From Taibaiella sp. KBW10 (lineage in GTDB: Bacteria > Bacteroidota > Bacteroidia > Chitinophagales > Chitinophagaceae), in assembly GCF_003852495.1 (NCBI RefSeq), contig NZ_QAJI01000005.1, positions 91,790-155,789 on the forward strand: a stretch of DNA of 64,000 nt. Reading direction: 5' to 3'. The notes under the pieces were generated by a model. It saw only the letters and a program-made list of their open reading frames with translations, searched no databases and was not told the DNA's origin. How positions within the stretch are numbered: position 1 is the stretch's first letter; each line of letters opens with the position of its first letter. Shown piece after piece: positions 36,235 through 42,683 of the stretch. The position numbers and the translations under genes are program-made.

Positions 36235-36594
36235 ATGAAAAACATTCAATTTGACAATACAATCTTAGGAGAACCTGAAATAAAGTTTACTGTAGATAAG
36301 GAAAATTTCATTAATCTTTGGATTGGATCTTTTGATGAATTAATGGAATTAGGAAAGCCTATGGCAAATGGCAAATGGGATAATTTTTTGCTGCACTATC
36401 ATATGAATGATGGGTTTTATAACGAGCCAAATTGGGTCATTCCGTCAATACAGGATTATTTAAATTCAATCACAAATATCCCAATTCCAGATAATACTGA
36501 CAATTCAGAAGTAAAAATGGTAAAAGATAAATTGATAGATTTATTTACATCTGCTTTAATGAGCAATTCAGAAATCAAAATTAGTTATTTTTAA
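36235..36594 (+). CDS. Small acidic cytosolic protein, candidate immunity protein for the TcC/Rhs tail
   Basis: A 119-residue protein without signal peptide or membrane helices, starting 19 bp after the TcBC stop. I chose the ATG at 36235 (MKNIQFDNTILG) over an in-frame ATG at 36160 that lies inside the toxin gene. It is strongly AT-rich (28% GC in the 60 bases from 36241). Features seen: FTVDKENFINLWIGSFDELMELG, an aromatic/His cluster NFLLHYHMNDGFYNEPNW, and an acidic stretch. A small, unrelated, AT-rich gene immediately behind an Rhs toxin tail is the classic position of an immunity gene. No family recognised; function is inferred from position only. Confidence 0.7.
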   Translation: MKNIQFDNTILGEPEIKFTVDKENFINLWIGSFDELMELGKPMANGKWDNFLLHYHMNDGFYNEPNWVIPSIQDYLNSITNIPIPDNTDNSEVKMVKDKLIDLFTSALMSNSEIKISYF

Positions 36595-36641
36595 AAGAAT
36601 AGCAGAATACTACTTATTAGAGAATTTAATAATTCTATTAA

Positions 36642-36886
36642 CTAAAAAATTGCACACCTGATGTCGTAAAAGATCTTAACGAAAAAAGTTTAAAAATTAT
36701 GCACATCTCTTGATGACATTGAAAGAGACAGAATTATTACTGTTTTAAAATTTATCAGAAAAACTACAAATAAAGAAGAAGTAGATGATGAACCCTCAAA
36801 GTGAGACAATGGTGATTGAATAGATATTAGAACCCTATTCAAATATTGAGCTAAATGAATTGAAGCAATCTAAATATTTAGATTAA
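36642..36886 (+). pseudogene. Decayed small gene downstream of the immunity candidate
   Basis: Three coding-like segments in successive frames: LKNCTPDVVKDLNEKSLKIMHIS (36642-36710, stop at 36711), DDIERDRIITVLKFIRKTTN and onward to EPSK (36712-36801, stop at 36802), and a third frame from 36785 with an internal TAG at 36821 ending ILEPYSNIELNELKQSKYLD. Removing one T at 36711 joins the first two exactly. The composition is as AT-rich as the neighbouring gene. It may be an orphan immunity gene or an old toxin-cassette remnant; the parent family is not recognised. Confidence 0.4.
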
Positions 36887-36899
36887 GTTCTTGTCGATT

Positions 36900-36931
36900 A
36901 ATAAGAGTAGGTATTTTTACCTACTCTTATT
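36900..36931. terminator. 14-bp-arm hairpin after the toxin/immunity cassette
   Basis: AATAAGAGTAGGTA (36900-36913) and TACCTACTCTTATT (36918-36931) are perfect complements around TTTT. It probably ends the toxin operon. The T-run after it is weak. Confidence 0.65.
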
Positions 36932-37175
36932 GCTATAAAGAAAGAAATCTAACCAAAGACCAACAATAGTTCTTAAATAGAACTAATGTGCAGACGGACA
37001 TACCTGCATCTCAGTATATATTAATCTTTACCCCAAAATCATTTTCTTTACCTCAATTTTTCTTTCAAAAAATTTCAGGCTACCAAAACAGACCGCCACA
37101 CTTTGGCGCAGGTAAGCATTTACTTTGTAGGTACAAAAACACCCTATAAACCCTAAACGCCAAAACCTGCATTCT
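36932..37175. other. Non-coding spacer before the patatin gene
   Basis: No gene is supported here. It contains a small palindrome TAGTTCT-taaat-AGAACTA at 36967-36985 that could be an operator or part of the promoter of the next gene. I saw no convincing -33/-7 pair. Confidence 0.4.
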
Positions 37176-39575
37176 ATGTTATTTACCCAAAATGCGCGGC
37201 AATGCCAAGGCAGTTTTTTCCGAAGTACCACCCGGCTGTTACGCGTCTTGTTATGCTACAGCCCATCCCTTCTGCTCCTCTTTCTTTTCGCACTGGTATT
37301 GATCGCCCTACCCCAGGGCAGTGATCTCCTGCTCAGTACTTTGGAAAGCAGTCATTGGTATTCCGGAATCATGGTCTTAACGGCTCTTTTATTTTGGAGC
37401 TACATGCTTTGGTATTCCGGCCGGATTGTATCCTACTGTAAAGCCGGAATCTACCTTCAATCGTCCCGACTGATGTTTCATCTGCCGCGCATCCTGGGTT
37501 TTTATGTGTATGCAATTGTGATCTTAGGTTTTATCTGCAGTAGCGGATCTTACGCTTTGCTATGGATCAAGGAAAATAGTCTGCCGATACTCCTGATTAG
37601 TATACCTATTGCTTATAGCGTCCTTCATCGAGCCATCAGAAAGTTCTCTGATCAGTTTCAAAAGCAGTATGGCAGTAAAGGCCTAATCAACCTGTTCCAT
37701 ATTGTATTTATTCTCGATTTTGTATTCATCATCTCAACCGCTTTTTATAAAAACACGCCACTGACTATGACAGGCACGGTTGCAATTATGCAATTATGCT
37801 ACCTCTTTCTGATTATTAACCGGAAACGGTTGCGTGCTAATTATCTCCCCAAAAAGTGGCAACAGCTTTCACAAAAGTTATTGGATATAATTTTCAGATC
37901 GGTGCAACAACCTATACCCCAAACCGAAAACCATACTTTCATCTTGCTACAGGTATTGGCGCTAGTCGCTTCTGCCATTTTCATTGCGGCCATCATACAG
38001 CCCTCGGTCGCAGCCGCTTTAGGTAGTATTGCTATACTCATGCTGGCCTTTGGATTTTATACCGGGCTCTGTAACCTTATCGCCGTTTTATCAACCATCT
38101 ACAAAATCAATATTCTTTTTTTCCTATTGCTTTGTTTTCTGATTGGGGCACAACTCAATGATCCCCACAAGATAAATACAGTGAGCGTCGCCAATCTTGA
38201 TTACAGTCAAAGACCCAGCTTCAGGCAATACCTGTATCAATGGCTCTCCAGGCACCAGCAGGAGCTAGACTGTGATACGATACAGCAAATACCCATGATT
38301 TTTATACACAGCGATGGAGGGGCTTCCCGTTCGGGCTACTGGGTCGCAGCCGTCCTGAACCGAATAGACAGCCTGAGTCATTACAAACTGGATCAAAACC
38401 TCTTCGCCCTATCCGGCGCATCCGGAGGAAGTTTGGGCAATGCCACTTTTTTTAGCCTTCTTTATTTACGCAAGTATAGCGCAATTTCCTGTAGTCCGGA
38501 ACAAGCAAAGCTTTTCCTGGAAACCGATTTTCTGAGTTATCCTTTGGTTAGGATGCTGGGTACCGATGTAGTCAACTACATTTATCCCATATTACCCGAT
38601 CGCTCTCGCGCTTTGGAGCAGGGCATTGAATACGGCGGTGGTAACAAAAATCCATTCGGCGCTTTCTTTGCAGCACCCATTTCTACAGCATTATCAGCGG
38701 ACAAGGATCATTATTTATTACCTATCCTCTGCCTGAATACCACACGCATGCAGGATGCCCGACCGGGCATCATCGGCACGGTAAAGCTGGACAGCTTATC
38801 GTACGGCCAACGCCTGGATGTATTATCCTTGCTGCCCCCGGGGCAAGATATACGATGGAGCACGGCAGTCGTTTTAGGAGCCCGCTTTCCCTATATCAGT
38901 CCGGCCGGAGCTATAAGCGAAATGGGGGCGGGGCAAAATCAGGAGCATTATTTTGTGGATGGTGGTTATTTCGACAATTCGGGGGCAGGCATTATCCATG
39001 AAATGATTCTGGAACTGGAAGACCTCTTGGCCAATGATCCTTACTTGCAGCGCAGATATGGTACCCATTTATCAAAAATAAAGTATCAGGTGTTGCATAT
39101 CAGTAATAGTCCGAAACGTCTGGCAACCTTTACGCCCGTTAATGCCTTACTGAATGATCTGGCGGCACCCTTAATTACGCTTATTGGTTCTTACAGTGCA
39201 CAGACTTCGGCAAACGACTACCGCTTAAAAGCGTATATAGAACAGATAGAAAAGCAAAAGCATGGTGGCAATGCATCCGTATGCCCCGCTTATTTTGAGC
39301 TGAACCTTTATAGCCGCGACACCATCAGCCAAAACGAATATTATCCTATGAACTGGGTCATCTCTACCTCAAGCCTGAAGCGCATGCAACAGAGATTACA
39401 GCAACATCCCGGAATTCCGCTTTTTGCCGCGTACCTGGATAGCCTGATTCCTGCAACTAACAAATCAAATTTTATTCATAAACCCTTAAATCCTTATCTA
39501 TATGGCCTTACAAATCTTTCATCCCAGACAAGCTTCTCCGGCTTACCTGATACCGGAGCACAGCCCCGTGATTAG
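37176..39575 (+). CDS. Polytopic membrane protein with patatin-like phospholipase domain
   Basis: A 799-residue protein in two parts. Residues 20-335 contain about nine predicted membrane helices (for example LLLLFLFALVLIAL, ILGFYVYAIVILGFICSSG). Residues 370-700 form a patatin-like lipase: DGGASRSGYW (oxyanion-type glycine motif, near 378), SGASGGS with the GXSXG nucleophile serine near 416, and DGGYFDN with the catalytic Asp near 595. Patatin enzymes cleave acyl chains from membrane lipids. It follows the toxin operon after a terminator and overlaps the next gene by 74 bp. Its role could be membrane damage, toxin release or lipid turnover; only the enzyme fold is secure. Confidence 0.85.
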   Translation: MLFTQNARQCQGSFFRSTTRLLRVLLCYSPSLLLLFLFALVLIALPQGSDLLLSTLESSHWYSGIMVLTALLFWSYMLWYSGRIVSYCKAGIYLQSSRLMFHLPRILGFYVYAIVILGFICSSGSYALLWIKENSLPILLISIPIAYSVLHRAIRKFSDQFQKQYGSKGLINLFHIVFILDFVFIISTAFYKNTPLTMTGTVAIMQLCYLFLIINRKRLRANYLPKKWQQLSQKLLDIIFRSVQQPIPQTENHTFILLQVLALVASAIFIAAIIQPSVAAALGSIAILMLAFGFYTGLCNLIAVLSTIYKINILFFLLLCFLIGAQLNDPHKINTVSVANLDYSQRPSFRQYLYQWLSRHQQELDCDTIQQIPMIFIHSDGGASRSGYWVAAVLNRIDSLSHYKLDQNLFALSGASGGSLGNATFFSLLYLRKYSAISCSPEQAKLFLETDFLSYPLVRMLGTDVVNYIYPILPDRSRALEQGIEYGGGNKNPFGAFFAAPISTALSADKDHYLLPILCLNTTRMQDARPGIIGTVKLDSLSYGQRLDVLSLLPPGQDIRWSTAVVLGARFPYISPAGAISEMGAGQNQEHYFVDGGYFDNSGAGIIHEMILELEDLLANDPYLQRRYGTHLSKIKYQVLHISNSPKRLATFTPVNALLNDLAAPLITLIGSYSAQTSANDYRLKAYIEQIEKQKHGGNASVCPAYFELNLYSRDTISQNEYYPMNWVISTSSLKRMQQRLQQHPGIPLFAAYLDSLIPATNKSNFIHKPLNPYLYGLTNLSSQTSFSGLPDTGAQPRD

Positions 39576-40218
39576 TCCCGAACATGTGTACCAGCGCATT
39601 GCCCGCAGCAAGCAACTGAGCGGCATCGAGCTCCGTATCCGCTCAGTTTATGTCAAAGACAACAGAACCCTTCGGTTCTGGCCTTTTCCGGGATTGGCAA
39701 ACCTATACCTCTTATTGTTTGTGGTAAGCGATATGCCCAACCAATCTATAAAACCGGTACAGATTATTACCTTTCCCGGTGTAGGCGATCAAGAAAGCCT
39801 GCCGACAGCAGAAACGATATTTTATTATGTGGATGATTCGGGTAAAGAAACACCCGGACAATTACACCTGGTTGCTTCCGTGATTAAAAGTAAAAAAGGC
39901 TTGCGGAACGCAGGCGCTATTATGGAAAGCCTGCAACAAGATGAAGCCTACAATAGTCTCTTACAACAATTGACCGGCATGGCCAGAAATGCGCTTACCG
40001 CCGGTGCCGTGATCGAAAGCATTAAAAACCTGAGTAATGTAGTAGGCCGTTACCTGGGTAAGGTAGAAGACCGCCCCCTGGCTACAATTATGAAAAGCTT
40101 CACCGCTTTATCGGGCGATTGGGATCTTGCCGGAACGCGAACGATCAGTATTCCCACGCGTAATGTCGATTTCCATTTCGATCTTACCGTGGCTAGAAAG
40201 GAAGATGCAGTCGCTTAG
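39502..40218 (+). CDS. Unrecognised cytosolic protein overlapping the patatin gene
   Basis: A 238-residue protein without signal peptide or membrane helices; I do not recognise it. Features: a basic region AYLIPEHSPVISPEHVYQRIARSKQ near the N-terminus, hydrophobic strands NLYLLLFVVSDMP (about 70-82), a central part rich in Q and L, and a C-terminal block SIPTRNVDFHFDLTVARKED. The first ATG at 39502 makes a 74-bp overlap with the patatin-like gene in another frame; the next in-frame Met is about 75 codons later, so the overlap appears real and suggests translational coupling. It could be a regulator, chaperone or partner of the phospholipase. Confidence 0.75.
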   Translation: MALQIFHPRQASPAYLIPEHSPVISPEHVYQRIARSKQLSGIELRIRSVYVKDNRTLRFWPFPGLANLYLLLFVVSDMPNQSIKPVQIITFPGVGDQESLPTAETIFYYVDDSGKETPGQLHLVASVIKSKKGLRNAGAIMESLQQDEAYNSLLQQLTGMARNALTAGAVIESIKNLSNVVGRYLGKVEDRPLATIMKSFTALSGDWDLAGTRTISIPTRNVDFHFDLTVARKEDAVA

Positions 40219-40226
40219 AATTAGTT

Positions 40227-40274
40227 TACTTATGTAAAATGCAGCGCTTAAAAGCGCTGCATTTTACATAAGTA
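40227..40274. terminator. Bidirectional terminator with 23-bp perfect arms
   Basis: TACTTATGTAAAATGCAGCG and onward (40227-40249) is exactly complementary to 40252-40274, with only AA between. It lies between convergent genes (stop at 40218 plus, 40280 minus) and should serve both. Confidence 0.85.
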
Positions 40275-40279
40275 CTAAA

Positions 40280-41095
40280 TCAGGAATTTATTTTTGCGGC
40301 CTGTATATGCATCCAGTCATAATTTCGGGATCGGCCCAGACTTACCCAACCCTCCGCCTCCCAGCAACGCCACCAGGCTTCATATTCTGGTCTGGCAAAT
40401 GCCGCTTTACTCCTATCCCATTTCAACTGGTTATGCATGGGGTCAAAATCAAGTGCAATGCCCCAGGAATGTGTACTCAGGGTGCCCCCATTTCTTATTT
40501 TGCGGTAACTGAAACAACCTCCGTAATGATCCAGTCTTAATTCTTGAATAGTTTCTAAACCATAGTGCTTCAGCACCGCCTCCAGTACCCGAATAATGCT
40601 ATCTTTTACTTTTTGATGTGCCGTGATCTGTGTTACTTCCTGTTCCAGATTCCAGGCGAGCTTTAAAGGATAAGGTACGGCAAAGGTTCTCAGGTTCGGA
40701 TTGCCAACCGGGCTGGCTGTGCCGTAGAAATGCGTTAGGGCTTCCTGCGTTTGCAAAGGCCAATGATTGGGATTACTTAAGACAATATCCTCTGCACGCC
40801 AAGGGTTTTCAATACTCCCATAGAGCAACAAATGCCGTAAACGGCCATAAGCAGCTTGCGTATCGGGCCCCCAGTAACCATCAATCAGCCCCGGATCAAT
40901 TCCTTCCCGTTTACAATACAATTGGATGCAGGCCACAATTTTCCGGCTGGTAATCCAGTCTGCAGGAATATCTTTAAGCTGTACCAATCCTGCTTTCGTT
41001 TGCTTTCCGGCAATACCGTCTATGGACCCAACAGGTATTTTGTTTTCTATTAAAAACCGCTGTGCGATCTTAATCATTTCTGTAGTCAATTTCAT
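40280..41095 (-). CDS. M15-family peptidoglycan peptidase (endolysin-like)
   Basis: A 271-residue protein with two peptidoglycan-binding-like halves at the N-terminus (PVGSIDGIAGKQTKAGLVQL about 17-36; IDPGLIDGYWGPDTQAAYGRL about 66-86) and a C-terminal zinc peptidase of the M15 / D,D- or L,D-endopeptidase group. The zinc ligands are in STHSWGIALDFD (His209, Asp216) and YDWMHIQA (His263). There is no signal peptide, as in phage endolysins that need a holin to reach the wall. It follows the SIR2-like gene by 31 bp on the same strand. Near a Tc toxin such an enzyme could act in lytic release. Confidence 0.88.
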   Translation of the reverse strand: MKLTTEMIKIAQRFLIENKIPVGSIDGIAGKQTKAGLVQLKDIPADWITSRKIVACIQLYCKREGIDPGLIDGYWGPDTQAAYGRLRHLLLYGSIENPWRAEDIVLSNPNHWPLQTQEALTHFYGTASPVGNPNLRTFAVPYPLKLAWNLEQEVTQITAHQKVKDSIIRVLEAVLKHYGLETIQELRLDHYGGCFSYRKIRNGGTLSTHSWGIALDFDPMHNQLKWDRSKAAFARPEYEAWWRCWEAEGWVSLGRSRNYDWMHIQAAKINS

Positions 41096-41126
41096 CTTTT
41101 ATTTATGTTTGTAATGGGCAGCGCTA

Positions 41127-42029
41127 CTAGAGATCTACCCATATGTTTTCGTATATATCCTTATAATCATCTACATCAATCACTTCAAAACCTACACGCT
41201 CCAGAAAGAATCGTTTACCTAAATCAATTTCATTATTATTACGTTTGTTGATATACCAGCCTTTGTGTTTCAGCTTTACATATTTTTTAAAATACTTCAT
41301 GCGTTCGATTAACAACCATCGGAAAAAAGTCTCATTCTCCTCAAGTCCTAATCCAAAAATGAAAAGCGATTTATTGAAAACAATCTGCAACCAGGTTTTT
41401 ACACCCTTCCAGTTATATAGATTTCTATCGGAGAAAATTTCATCTCCCTGTCCTTTATAGAGCAATCCCCGCGCCCTTTGTACGCTGCCCATATAATGAC
41501 TCAGCCCCAACCGGATACTTCTGTGATAATTAATCATACCATTGATATACCAGATACCGAAACCATCGGTAGGCAGTACCAGTTGCTCCGTTCCATGATA
41601 GGTAGACCAGGGATAGAAATCGGTGAACCCTTCTTGCTCGGTTCTTAATAAAGTGCCCTCAACGGTCTTAACAAATGTTTCCTCAAAATTGGTCGTTAGC
41701 AGCGGTGCATTAATGGATTTTATTTTGTTGGTGATTAGTTGATGATGGTCTAAAGGTTCCCAATGCCGCATCAGATCGGCTACTTCTTTTTGCAAATAGA
41801 TATCCTGTACTTTCTCCAACTCCAGGATATCATAAAACTCCGTTAGCGAAATGCCGTTAGGCCGCCTGGTGAGGGTTTGTAAAGACACCTTGTCCCAGAG
41901 TTGAATCAACAAGTCATCCCAGGACAAGGCATTGGGATTATTGGGATAGCGATTGATCCCATTGCCGATAATGAAGGCAATGTCCCGCTCGTTTTTACGG
42001 ATGATCTGTTTAATTTCTGTGGGCGTCAT
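41127..42029 (-). CDS. SIR2-like NAD-binding domain protein
   Basis: A 300-residue protein with the SIR2/Sirtuin-like Rossmann pattern: FIIGNGINRYP (19-29), TTNFEE (112-117), YINGMINYH (161-169, with the position of the sirtuin catalytic His) and IFGLGLEENE (224-233). This version, without the zinc ribbon of deacetylases, is the SIR2-like family seen in bacterial defence systems as NADases and in many orphan genes. The remainder is helical and has a basic stretch YFKKYVKLKHKGWYINK. It lies upstream of the M15 peptidase and divergent from the metal efflux operon. Defence against phage or abortive infection is plausible but unproven. Confidence 0.78.
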   Translation of the reverse strand: MTPTEIKQIIRKNERDIAFIIGNGINRYPNNPNALSWDDLLIQLWDKVSLQTLTRRPNGISLTEFYDILELEKVQDIYLQKEVADLMRHWEPLDHHQLITNKIKSINAPLLTTNFEETFVKTVEGTLLRTEQEGFTDFYPWSTYHGTEQLVLPTDGFGIWYINGMINYHRSIRLGLSHYMGSVQRARGLLYKGQGDEIFSDRNLYNWKGVKTWLQIVFNKSLFIFGLGLEENETFFRWLLIERMKYFKKYVKLKHKGWYINKRNNNEIDLGKRFFLERVGFEVIDVDDYKDIYENIWVDL

Positions 42030-42161
42030 TTTGATGATTAAAGGCGTTATGTGTTCTTACAAAGTAACCGTTTGCCTACGCCAAGGCATGTCCGCCAATG
42101 AGTTAATGTTAAAAATAATCATCATTTTATAAAGAATTATCGGGCACGAATCAATTATTCT

Positions 42162-42169
42162 TATATTTG
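42162..42169 (+). promoter_or_regulatory. Possible -7 box very close to the metal operon start
   Basis: TATATTTG fits TAnnTTTG and ends 7 bp before the ATG at 42177. If real, transcription would begin at or next to the start codon (leaderless mRNA). Confidence 0.35.
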
Positions 42170-42176
42170 TGCCCTG

Positions 42177-42515
42177 ATGAAATACAGTACATTCTTTTTT
42201 GCACTATATCTGCTGGTACTCTCCCTTGTACCCTGCAGTGACATGTACAATGAATGCAACCGTAAAGTGGAAACAAAAGCAGCGATCAGCATAGCAGAAA
42301 CCCACGACCACAATAATGATCAGGAAGATATCTGTAGCCCTTTTTGTGTCTGCAGTTGTTGCAGTATCGGCATTGTTTCCCATCATTTTACCCCTCCCGT
42401 CATCAGAATAACACATCCTTTTTTCGCACCGGCACCCAAAATTTCGGTTCGGAATAGTTTCTTTATTTCCAATTTCTACGGAAATATATGGCAACCGCCT
42501 AAGCTATTGGCTTAG
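42177..42515 (+). CDS. DUF6660 family His/Cys-rich secreted protein of the metal efflux locus
   Basis: A 112-residue protein with a signal peptide or single N-terminal membrane helix (about 1-20), then a region rich in His and Cys: THDHNNDQED followed by CSPFCVCSCCS (about residues 57-67), and a tail ending NIWQPPKLLA. Small proteins with the CSPFCxCxCC-type motif and a QPPK ending are annotated as DUF6660 in Bacteroidota and usually precede CusA/CzcA-type efflux genes, as here (about 100-170 bp upstream). A role as periplasmic metal sensor or chaperone is inferred. Confidence 0.8.
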   Translation: MKYSTFFFALYLLVLSLVPCSDMYNECNRKVETKAAISIAETHDHNNDQEDICSPFCVCSCCSIGIVSHHFTPPVIRITHPFFAPAPKISVRNSFFISNFYGNIWQPPKLLA

Positions 42516-42683
42516 TCTTTACCCTTAACCCGATTGATTTCCTGCACGTGCAATGATGTTTCATCATTGTTTACAGATCATGCATTTACGCTAATGTTAT
42601 AGATCTTCCATAAATGTATGGTCAATTCCGACCTGCAGCAATCGGCATATTCATTTCCAGTCATCACCTTAATCATAAAGAAC

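Noticed and set aside
42618..42683. N-terminal extension of the CzcA gene from the upstream ATG
   Set aside because: The 22 added residues are unlike the family; the GTG at 42684 gives the standard LDNIIKFSIKNKL start and the CzcA numbering of the acidic triad.
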